A stretch of 64,000 nucleotides of DNA, from the NCBI GenBank assembly GCA_963696315.1, contig CAVOJU010000032.1, positions 58,395 through 122,394 of the forward strand. Reading direction: 5' to 3'. The position numbers and the translations under genes were made by a program. Positions 51,989-59,623 of this stretch are shown piece by piece; the stretch's first letter is position 1; the number at the start of each line of letters is the position of its first letter. This stretch comes from CAWKEY01 sp963696315. GTDB lineage: Bacteria > Pseudomonadota > Gammaproteobacteria > Methylococcales > Methylomonadaceae. The notes beneath the pieces were generated by a model. It saw only the letters and a program-made list of their open reading frames with translations. It did no database searches and was not told the origin of the DNA.

Positions 51989-53398
51989 TTACAGACTGTA
52001 GTACATATCGTATTCGACTGGGTGTGTGCTCATGCGGATGCGCGTGACTTCTTCCATTTTCAGTTTGATGTAACCATCAATCACGTCATCAGTGAAAACA
52101 CCGCCCTTGGTCAGGAAATCACGATCTTTGTCCAGTGCTTCAAGGGCCTGGTCAAAGGCATGACAAACTTGCGGGATGTTTTTTTCCTCTTCGGGCGGCA
52201 GATCATACAAATCTTTGTCCATCGAATCGCCAGGATGGATTTTGTTTTGAATGCCATCCAGACCCGCCATCAGCATGGCCGAGAACGCCAGATAAGGGTT
52301 GGCGGTGGAATCCGGGAAGCGGACTTCAATACGACGGCCTCTGGGGTTGTTGACAAAAGGAATACGGATAGAAGCCGAACGGTTACGTGCAGAGTAGGCC
52401 AGCATAACCGGTGCCTCAAAACCTGGAACCAGACGTTTGTAGCTGTTGGTTGATGCATTGGTGAAGGCGTTTAGCGCTCTGGCATGTTTAATGATGCCGC
52501 CGATGTAAAACAGAGCAGTTTCAGACAGGCCGCCGTAGAGGTCGCCCGAGAACAGGTTGACGCCGCCTTTTGCCAAAGACTGGTGAACATGCATGCCGCT
52601 GCCGTTGTCACCGACCAGTGGTTTGGGCATGAAAGTCGCGGTTTTGCCGTAAGCATGGGCAATGTTGGCTACAACATATTTCAGGGTTAGTACTTCATCG
52701 GCTTTTTTAACCAGGGTGTTGAATTTAACACCAATTTCACACTGGCCGGCGGTGGCCACTTCGTGATGGTGTACTTCAACGGTTTGGCCCATTTCTTCCA
52801 GAACCAGGCACATGGCAGAGCGTAAGTCCTGCAGTGAATCAACCGGTGGAACAGGGAAGTAGCCGCCCTTAATGCCTGGACGGTGACCGATGTTGCCATC
52901 GGCATAGACTTTTTCTGAATTCCAGCCGGCTTCTTCAGAGTCGATTTTGTAGAAAGAGCCGCTCATGTCGGTGCCCCAGCGCACATCATCAAATACGAAG
53001 AACTCATTTTCAGGGCCGAAGAAAGCGGTATCGGCAATGCCGGTTGATTGTAGATAGGCTTCAGCGCGCTTGGCAATAGAGCGTGGATCGCGTTCGTAAC
53101 CTTGCATGTTTTTAGGTTCGATAATGTCGCAACGCAAGATTAAGGTGTTGTCATCATAGAAGGGATCCATAACGGCTGTCGATGGATCCGGCATTAAAAT
53201 CATATCTGATTCATTGATATGTTTCCAGCCGGCAATGGATGAGCCGTCAAACATGTTGCCTTCTTCAAAGCTGTCTTCATCAATCGAATGAGCCGGGAAG
53301 GTGACGTGTTGTTCTTTACCGCGGGTATCACAAAAACGGAAATCGACGAATTTGACATCGTTGTCTTTGATCATTTGTAGTACGTTTTCTACGGACAT
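51989..53398 (-). CDS. glnA: type I glutamine synthetase (GlnA)
   Basis: Makes glutamine from glutamate and ammonia with ATP; the main entry for fixed nitrogen. The 469-residue length matches class I-beta dodecamers. Landmarks: DGSSIAGWKHINESDM, GPENEFFVFDD, HHEVATAGQCEIG, NGSGMHVHQSL, NPRGRRIEVRFPDSTANPYL and DKDLYDLPPEE, whose tyrosine is the adenylylation site, so control by GlnE is expected. The upstream region holds GCACCAA half-sites (53585-53632) suggestive of NtrC, but I found no -24/-12 element facing glnA. Confidence 0.96.
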   Translation of the reverse strand: MSVENVLQMIKDNDVKFVDFRFCDTRGKEQHVTFPAHSIDEDSFEEGNMFDGSSIAGWKHINESDMILMPDPSTAVMDPFYDDNTLILRCDIIEPKNMQGYERDPRSIAKRAEAYLQSTGIADTAFFGPENEFFVFDDVRWGTDMSGSFYKIDSEEAGWNSEKVYADGNIGHRPGIKGGYFPVPPVDSLQDLRSAMCLVLEEMGQTVEVHHHEVATAGQCEIGVKFNTLVKKADEVLTLKYVVANIAHAYGKTATFMPKPLVGDNGSGMHVHQSLAKGGVNLFSGDLYGGLSETALFYIGGIIKHARALNAFTNASTNSYKRLVPGFEAPVMLAYSARNRSASIRIPFVNNPRGRRIEVRFPDSTANPYLAFSAMLMAGLDGIQNKIHPGDSMDKDLYDLPPEEEKNIPQVCHAFDQALEALDKDRDFLTKGGVFTDDVIDGYIKLKMEEVTRIRMSTHPVEYDMYYSL

Positions 53399-53584
53399 TT
53401 ATCTTGTCTCCTAGGGGGTGGTGGTTGAGTCAGTGTGTCATGCCAAAAACAATAACATACCATTTTTTTTTATATTAGCTACTAAAAAAATGGATGAAAT
53501 AAGAGTGCTCAGTAATCGCGCGAAATGGCGATGTAACTGAAATATTTTCTATACTTGTGTTTGGGTAACTAGCAAATAGACGAC

Positions 53585-53632
53585 GCACCAAGATAAAGCA
53601 AAAAATGAGTATTATTTGTACTTTATTGGTGC
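53585..53632. promoter_or_regulatory. inverted GCACCAA sites (NtrC-like) between glnA and porin
   Basis: GCACCAAGATAAAG (53585-53598) and CTTTATTGGTGC (53621-53632) face each other across 22 bases. The GCACCA / TGGTGC halves resemble NtrC half-sites, though their spacing is wider than the usual 17-base site. It lies 75-120 bases upstream of a sigma-54 promoter for the porin and also upstream of glnA, so it could serve both. Confidence 0.4.
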
Positions 53633-53705
53633 AAAAATGAAATATGAGACAAAGATGATCATAGGAAAAAAGTTATCTTATTGTCTATAATTTAATTTTA
53701 TTTAT

Positions 53706-53721
53706 TGGCATAATGTTTGCT
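53706..53721 (+). promoter_or_regulatory. sigma-54 (-24/-12) promoter for porin gene
   Basis: TGGCATAATGTTTGCT fits the consensus with TGGCA, TTGCT and ten bases between GG and GC. The start codon of the porin is 95 bases downstream. Confidence 0.75.
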
Positions 53722-53815
53722 ATAAACATTTTAGTTATTTGAATTTGAATCTAGCTTTAAAAAATAGTTGTCCTTTGGCAGCGAATTATTTCGAGCATTA
53801 AACTGGGGAATTAAT

Positions 53816-55154
53816 ATGAATTGCATTCCAAAACGCAAGAACCAAATGATTTTCGCTGCGGCGGGAAGTCTGTTGTCAATCACTATCGGGGGGACAAATG
53901 CTTTTGCTGGGCCCGGTATGATCCAGTCGCTTACAGATTATGATATTAACGAAACCAAGATATTAAAAGATAACGGAGTCGTTGTGGGCGGCTGGGCAAA
54001 TGCCGGTATCACTTATAATGCGGCTGCTCCCGACAATAATTTTAATGGGCCGGTCACTTTTGCGGATCGTTCCGGCGAATTTCAGTTGAATCAGCTGAAT
54101 CTATTCATACAACGGGCGGTAGCTACAGAAGGCGATGCGTGGGATTTTGGCGGACGTTTTGATGTCATGTTCGGTACGGACTCCATTTTTACTCAGGCTT
54201 ATGGTGTTCCTGCGTTCGATGTAAATACCGGTCAACCAAAAAAAAATAGAGGTCATTGGGATCTCAATTTTCTGGGAGCTGATGACAACCGTTTTTACGA
54301 TATTGCATTGCCTCAAGCCTATCTGGAAGCTTATATACCGGTTGGTAACGGCCTGAATGTTAAGGCCGGTCATTTTTATACGCCGATCGGTTATGAAACG
54401 GTCCCGGCCCCAGATAACTTCTTCTATACCCATGCCTATACCATGCAATATGGTGAACCGTTTACGCATACTGGGATTTTGGGCAACTATGCGGTCGATA
54501 AGAATTGGTCGGTCATGGGCGGTGTTATCACCGGGAGTGCGACCGGCGGTTGGGATGGTAGCTGGGATGCGCAGTTGGGTAACTGGGGGGGGGATATTTG
54601 GAACAACCTGGACCAGTGATGACAAAGGCACTTCGGCCAATATCGCCGGCACCTATGGCGCAACCTCAGAGCAAAACAGTAGTGACTGGGCTCTCTACAG
54701 CATAGTACTGAAGCACAATATCACCGATAAAACTCACTTAATAATGCAGCACGATCACGGTTTTGCAAACAATGTATTAACGGCGAATGGAGTGGAGGAT
54801 GCTGAATGGTATGGAATCAATACCCATCTTTATTACGATGTACACGAAAAAGTGACTGCCGGTGTTCGGGGGGAATGGTTCCGTGATCAAAATGGTTTCC
54901 GCGTTTGTTCGCCCGGTCGTGTGGCTGCCGCAACCAATGGTGAGGGTAGCAGTTTTGCCGCAGGCGGTAATTTTACCGCTACTTGTGCGGCAGCCAGCTA
55001 TTATGCGTTCACGGCAGGGGTGACCTGGAAACCGACAACCTGGGTGAACCTTCGTCCGAATGTTCGTTACGATTGGGCGGATGGGGCTCGGCCTTTCGGC
55101 AATGACAAACAGGATCAATTTCTGTTCTCTACCAATGTAACGGTTACCTTCTAA
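53816..55154 (+). pseudogene. outer-membrane porin (bbp2/OmpL-like), frameshifted at G9 tract
   Basis: An outer-membrane beta-barrel of about 445 residues when rejoined. A signal peptide (MNCIPKRKNQMIFAAAGSLL, cleaved near AFA-GP) precedes GGWANAGITYNAA, WDFGGRFDVMFGTDSIFTQA and repeated strand patterns ending FLFSTNVTVTF with a C-terminal Phe as in porins. After WDAQLGNWGG the frame is lost at a run of nine G (54585-54593); with eight G the second half (TTWTSDDKGTSANIAGTYG) continues. The family resembles putative beta-barrel porin-2. A sigma-54 promoter and NtrC-like sites upstream suggest nitrogen control. Poly-G length change could be a real phase switch or a sequencing error. Confidence 0.8.
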
Positions 55155-55730
55155 CTATTTTAGATTGTATTAAGCGCCAAGGCCAGATGCTTGGCGCTCT
55201 CTAATCTGGTTTGACGTTTAGTTTCTCCGCCACGCTCGCTGAAACACACCAAAAAATGCGCCAACAGGCTCATTTTTTTTGCTATTTAAAGAATATACCG
55301 CACCGCCGAAGATCAAGATCGGCAGCGATAGACTCCTGCAACAGCAGTACCATTAAAGCTACCAACCTGATTAAATTCTTTCTAGCCCAAGCAACCTGCG
55401 GTGCACTCATTTTTAATGCTTCCCTGAGTACCGAATATTTAGCAGAAATTTGCCAGTTGAAGTTCTTCACGTAACCTTGTTTTCCCCGCAACCTGTTCCA
55501 AATATTGGGAGGTTCGTATTTACGATTCCTGAAGTACTTGAAATTGTCCAAGAGAATCGACAGAAAAGCGAAGATAAGAAAAAGATGTCAGTGAATTAAC
55601 CCAGTTGCCACGGTCAATTTAAAAGCAATGAATCGACTTATCATATTTCTCTTCGATGTAAGTTTAAAAACGCTACTGAGTGGTCATACGTCAATCCATT
55701 AACTTGCGGGAATCAAAAGTTAATACGTAA
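55155..55730. other. gene-free stretch, possible degraded gene
   Basis: No gene is firmly supported. On the minus strand 55282-55551 is open for 89 codons (MDNFKYFRNRKYEPPN..., ISAKYSVLREALKMSAP, KNLIRLVALMVLLLQES), a composition that looks protein-like but not matched to any family I know; it could be a remnant of a mobile gene. The plus-strand open frame over the same bases is less protein-like. The rest is AT-rich spacer before glnK1. Confidence 0.3.
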
Positions 55731-55747
55731 CGCACCATCTTGGGTCA
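55731..55747. promoter_or_regulatory. NtrC-like binding site upstream of glnK1
   Basis: CGCACCATCTTGGGTCA matches the NtrC consensus TGCACCA-N3-TGGTGCA at most positions. It lies about 95 bases upstream of the -24 element. A further TGGTGC half-site is at 55771-55776. Confidence 0.5.
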
Positions 55748-55838
55748 CTTAAGAAGAAATTGAGTTATTGTGGTGCGATTTAGTGTGGAGAGCTTCATAC
55801 ATTACCTTAAATCAAAGGCATTTATACGAATTGATACT

Positions 55839-55854
55839 TGGCATATTCCGTGCT
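55839..55854 (+). promoter_or_regulatory. sigma-54 (-24/-12) promoter for glnK1-amtB1
   Basis: TGGCATATTCCGTGCT has TGGCA, TGCT and exact ten-base GG to GC spacing. It lies about 43 bases upstream of the glnK1 start; an NtrC-like site is upstream. Confidence 0.8.
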
Positions 55855-55896
55855 TAGAGCTGGTTAGGATTAGATAACTTAAGCAAGAGGTCGTAT

Positions 55897-56235
55897 ATGA
55901 AACTGATAACCGCAATTGTTAAGCCCTTTAAACTGGACGATGTGCGTGAAGCACTTTCAGACGTAGGGGTTTCTGGTGTAACCGTAACCGAGGTAAAGGG
56001 ATTTGGCCGCCAAAAGGGACATACTGAATTGTATCGAGGCGCAGAGTATGTGGTTGATTTTTTACCCAAAGCCAAAATTGAAGTCGCCGTGGGGGATGCG
56101 ATGCTTGATAAGGCTGTCGAGGCGATTACCCGAGCCGCCAATACCGGCAAAATTGGCGACGGGAAAATTTTTGTAACCAATTTAGAGCAGGTCGTCCGGA
56201 TTAGAACCGGCGAATCTGGCGAAGAAGCACTTTAA
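55897..56235 (+). CDS. glnK: PII signalling protein GlnK (copy 1)
   Basis: Nitrogen sensor of 112 residues that binds ATP/ADP and 2-oxoglutarate, controls AmtB and is expected to act on DraT/DraG. It starts MKLITAIVKPFKLDDVREAL; the T-loop has Tyr51 (ELYRGAEYVVDF), the uridylylation site; the PII signature AANTGKIGDGKIFV and the RIRTGESGEEAL end are present. It is followed 16 bases later by amtB1, and behind a sigma-54 promoter. Whether it is GlnK or GlnB is decided by linkage to amtB. Confidence 0.95.
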   Translation: MKLITAIVKPFKLDDVREALSDVGVSGVTVTEVKGFGRQKGHTELYRGAEYVVDFLPKAKIEVAVGDAMLDKAVEAITRAANTGKIGDGKIFVTNLEQVVRIRTGESGEEAL

Positions 56236-56251
56236 CATTCAGGTGATAACG

Positions 56252-57700
56252 ATGAAACAAATTTTAACTACTTTCCTGCTATGTGCACTCTTGGGTTTTG
56301 CAGGCGCGTCCTTTGCCGAAGAGCTGACGACTACCGTTGTCGAAACAACAGCACTTGCAACTCCCGCTGCTGCGCCTGCAGCTGTTTTGCCTAGTATCAA
56401 CAAAGGCGATACCGCCTGGATGATCGTGGCGACCGTGCTGGTCATACTCATGTCCATCCCTGGCTTGGCATTGTTTTATGGGGGTATGGTGCGCGCCAAA
56501 AACATGCTTTCAGTGTTAATGCAGGTCTTCGTAATTTTCTCGATGATGGCTGTACTGTGGGCGATTTATGGTTACAGCATTGCGTTTACCGAGGGTAATG
56601 CCTTTTTCGGCGGGTTCAGCAAGCTGTTTCTTAGCGGCATAACACCTGAATCAATGGCTGCCACTTTCAGTAAGGGTGTTTACGTTCCTGAATATATTTA
56701 CGTTGTCTTCCAGCTTACCTTTGCATGCATCACTCCCGCTCTGATCATTGGCGCATTTGCCGAGCGCGTAAAATTTTCAGCCATATTAGTATTTATGTTC
56801 ATTTGGTTTACTTTTTCCTATCTGCCAATGGCGCACATGGTTTGGTATTGGGCGGGCCCAGACGCCTACACCGACGCCAAGGCCGGAGAAACTGCGGCGG
56901 CAACGGCAGGATTCTTGTTCCAGAAAGGGGCTTTGGACTTTGCAGGCGGCACGGTTGTGCATATCAACGCCGGTATTGCCGGATTGATAGGCTGCTTGAT
57001 GGTGGGCAAACGTATGGGTTTCCAAAAGGAATCTCTTGCCCCGCATAGTGTCACCATGACTATGATCGGCGCATCTTTGCTGTGGGTGGGCTGGTTCGGT
57101 TTTAACGTCGGCTCCAATCTGGAAGCAAACGGCTTGGCTGCCTTGGTTTTTGTCAACACTTTACTGGCCAGCGCGGCTGCTACGCTGGCCTGGACAGCGG
57201 CTGAATGGATAGTACGTGGTAAACCCAGTATGCTGGGCGGCGCTTCCGGCGCGATTGCTGGACTGGTTGCAATTACGCCTGCCTGTGGCTGGGCAGGGCC
57301 GATGGGCGCTATTTGCCTGGGGTTGGCCGCTGGCGCTGCATGTTTCTCGGCGGTTACAAGCCTGAAAAGTAAGCTCGGTTACGACGATTCTCTGGACGCT
57401 TTCGGCGTACACGGTATTGGTGGGATCATCGGTGCTTTGGGTACAGCTATAGTCGCGAGCCCAGCACTAGGGGGAACCGGCGTTTGGGATTACGTTGCCA
57501 ACGGGGTTGCAGAATACAGCATGTCCACCCAATTCATCAGTCAAATGTGGGGTGTTTTACTATGCATAGTCTGGTCAGGCACGGTGTCCTTCATTGCCTT
57601 CAAGTTCGTGGATATCATGATTGGTCTTCGGGTTAGTGAAGAAACCGAACGTCAAGGCCTCGATATTTCCGAGCACGGCGAAACGGCATATCACATTTAA
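56252..57700 (+). CDS. amtB: ammonium transporter AmtB (copy 1)
   Basis: Eleven-helix ammonium channel of 482 residues with a signal peptide (MKQILTTFLLCALLGFAGAS) and an Ala/Pro/Thr-rich linker. Landmarks: IPGLALFYGGMVRAKNMLSV, the twin-histidine helices around VVHINAGIAGLIG and FGVHGIGGIIGAL, and FTFACITPALIIGAFAERVKF-like sequence. Its C-terminus (GLDISEHGETAYHI) binds GlnK. The ATG at 56252 is chosen for the signal peptide. Transcribed with glnK1. Confidence 0.95.
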   Translation: MKQILTTFLLCALLGFAGASFAEELTTTVVETTALATPAAAPAAVLPSINKGDTAWMIVATVLVILMSIPGLALFYGGMVRAKNMLSVLMQVFVIFSMMAVLWAIYGYSIAFTEGNAFFGGFSKLFLSGITPESMAATFSKGVYVPEYIYVVFQLTFACITPALIIGAFAERVKFSAILVFMFIWFTFSYLPMAHMVWYWAGPDAYTDAKAGETAAATAGFLFQKGALDFAGGTVVHINAGIAGLIGCLMVGKRMGFQKESLAPHSVTMTMIGASLLWVGWFGFNVGSNLEANGLAALVFVNTLLASAAATLAWTAAEWIVRGKPSMLGGASGAIAGLVAITPACGWAGPMGAICLGLAAGAACFSAVTSLKSKLGYDDSLDAFGVHGIGGIIGALGTAIVASPALGGTGVWDYVANGVAEYSMSTQFISQMWGVLLCIVWSGTVSFIAFKFVDIMIGLRVSEETERQGLDISEHGETAYHI

Positions 57701-57727
57701 TTTCATTGCCTTGCAAATAGCCCGGAC

Positions 57728-57745
57728 TTTCTGCTTGCGCAGAAA
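57728..57745. other. small hairpin between amtB1 and glnK2
   Basis: TTTCTGC and GCAGAAA pair around TTGC. Without a T run it is not a convincing terminator; it lies 28 bases after the amtB1 stop. The rest of 57701-57873 shows no good sigma-54 promoter for glnK2. Confidence 0.35.
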
Positions 57746-57873
57746 CTCTGGGCACTTGCGTTTCTCCTGCTTCTGGGCGGCTCAAATTGTATGTTTCACT
57801 AGAATTAATTATCATTGCCGGGTAAATATAAGCGGCTTAGAGAAATTTTTAATCATTGTATATTGGGGACGGC

Positions 57874-58210
57874 ATGAAATTAATAACTGCGATTATCAAA
57901 CCATTTAAACTGGATGATGTGAGAGAAGCGTTATCCGAGATTGGAGTTGCTGGTGTTACTGCAACTGAAGTGAAGGGCTTTGGGCGTCAGAAAGGTCATA
58001 CTGAATTGTATCGTGGCGCCGAGTATGTAGTTGATTTTTTACCGAAGGTTAAACTGGAAATTGCGGTGGCCGATAACGTGGTCGATTTAGCCGTCGAAAC
58101 CATAGTTAAAGCCGCCAATACCGGAAAAATTGGTGACGGCAAAATATTTGTCGCCAATGGAGCAGGTTATCCGCATCAGAACGGGAGAAACCGGAGAAGA
58201 TGCTATTTAG
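57874..58210 (+). pseudogene. glnK: PII signalling protein GlnK (copy 2), frameshifted at 3' end
   Basis: A close copy of glnK1: MKLITAIIKPFKLDDVREAL, ELYRGAEYVVDF with Tyr51, AANTGKIGDGKIFVA. After VA the frame shifts at about 58160; MEQVIRIRTGETGEDAI and a TAG at 58208-58210 continue in the neighbouring frame. A loss of two bases would restore the normal 112 residues. If the shift is real, the protein would run on into the following amtB region. It is paired with amtB2 just as copy 1 is with amtB1. Confidence 0.82.
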
Positions 58211-58225
58211 TGTCGCCTGGGAAAA

Positions 58226-59595
58226 ATGATGATTTCTTAAAAATAAATTATAAAGTATTGGCGGGCTTACTTTTGTTTCCGGGGCTTGCCATGGCGGATG
58301 AACTGAATCAGGCTAATACCGCATGGATTCTGACATCGACAGCATTAGTGCTATTCATGACCATTCCGGGGCTGTCTCTGTTTTACGGAGGATTAGTCAG
58401 AAGCAAGAACGTGCTGTCGGTATTAATGCAGTGCTTTGCCATAACCTGCCTGGTTTCGATACTTTGGCTGGCCGGCGTCTATAGTTTTATTTTTGATAAG
58501 GGCGGCGAATTCCAAAAAGTCATCGGTGGGGCGTCCAAGGTGTTTTTATCGGATATGGGCGACAGTGTCGCTCACCGGTACTATTCCAGAAAGCGTTTAT
58601 TTCATGTTTCAAATGACGTTTGCCATTATTACACCGGCACTGATCGTGGGCGCTTTTGCCGAACGCATGAAATTTTCCGCGATGCTCTGGTTTAGCGGCT
58701 TGTGGCTGATCATTGTTTATACGCCAATCTGTCATTGGATGTGGGGCGGCGGCTGGCTGGCTGAGCTGGGCGCAATGGATTTTGCCGGCGGTATTGTTAT
58801 TCATATCAATGCCGGTGTCGCGTCTTTGGTGGCGGCTTTGGTGATAGGCAACAGAAGAGGTTTTCCGGGTACGGCGATGCCGCCTCACAATATGACCATG
58901 GTGGTGACCGGTGCCGGCATGTTATGGGTAGGCTGGTTTGGTTTTAATGCCGGTAGCGCCTTGGCTGCAGACGGCCATGCCGGCATGACCATGCTGGTGA
59001 CGCATATCGGCGCCGCTTCCGGCGCTTTGACCTGGATGTTTATTGAATGGAAACGCTTTGGCAAGCCCAGTGTATTGGGTATTGTGACCGGTATGGTGGC
59101 GGGCTTGGGCACCATTACTCCGGCATCGGGTTTTGTTGGCCCTGCCGGTGCATTAGTGATTGGCATTACCGCCGGTACCGTGTGTTTTTACGCGACCCAA
59201 TATGTCAAACGGACATTAGAGATGATTCACTGGATGTATTTCCTGTTCATGGCGTGGGCGGTGTGACCGGTTCCTTGCTGACGGGGGTTTTTGCGGCCAG
59301 CAATCTGGGCGGTCTGGGTTTGGCTGAAGGCGTGTCCATCATCGATCAGGTCAGTGTTCAGGCGCTGGCTATTGTGGTTACAATACTCTGGAGCGCTGTA
59401 TTCAGTTATCTGATTTTAAAAGTATTGGATAAATGGATTGGTATTCGTGTCACTGCCGATGAAGAGCAGCAGGGTCTGGATATTATCATGCATGAAGAAA
59501 CCGGATACAGAATTTATAAGGCTATTGAGGGTAAGCTCTTTAAGAGAAAAAGGCGGCCTTTCGGTCGCCTTTTTTTTGCTAAAATGCCTGCCTAA
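58226..59595 (+). pseudogene. amtB: ammonium transporter AmtB (copy 2), multiply frameshifted
   Basis: Second AmtB. Pieces in order: signal (VLAGLLLFPGLAMADELNQA), TIPGLSLFYGGLVRSKNVLS, VFLSDMGDSVA; a break at about 58572; TGTIPESVYFMFQMTFAIIT, HMWxx-like WMWGGGWLAELGAMDFAGG, IVIHINAGVASLV, GMLWVGWFGFNAGSALAADG; a break at about 59220; then DDSLDVFPVHGVGGVTGSLL and the GlnK-binding tail. A further missing base near 58237 would give the ATG at 58226 a signal peptide (MMIS-LKINYK). The last coding part runs through a terminator hairpin at 59551-59577, so its true stop is probably earlier. Three or four indels in one gene suggest either decay or poor consensus. Confidence 0.78.
59551..59577 (+). 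terminator. Rho-independent terminator after amtB2
   Basis: AGGCGGCC, TTTC, GGTCGCCT (one G-T pair) followed by seven T residues. The open frame of amtB2 passes through it to a stop at 59595, which suggests the real stop lies upstream. Confidence 0.85.
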
Positions 59596-59623
59596 TAAAG
59601 CTGATTGGTCGACAAGGAAAAGC

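Noticed and set aside
57750..57770. GGGCACTTGCGTTTC as a sigma-54 promoter for glnK2
   Set aside because: At the required spacing the -12 GC is missing, so it does not meet the consensus.
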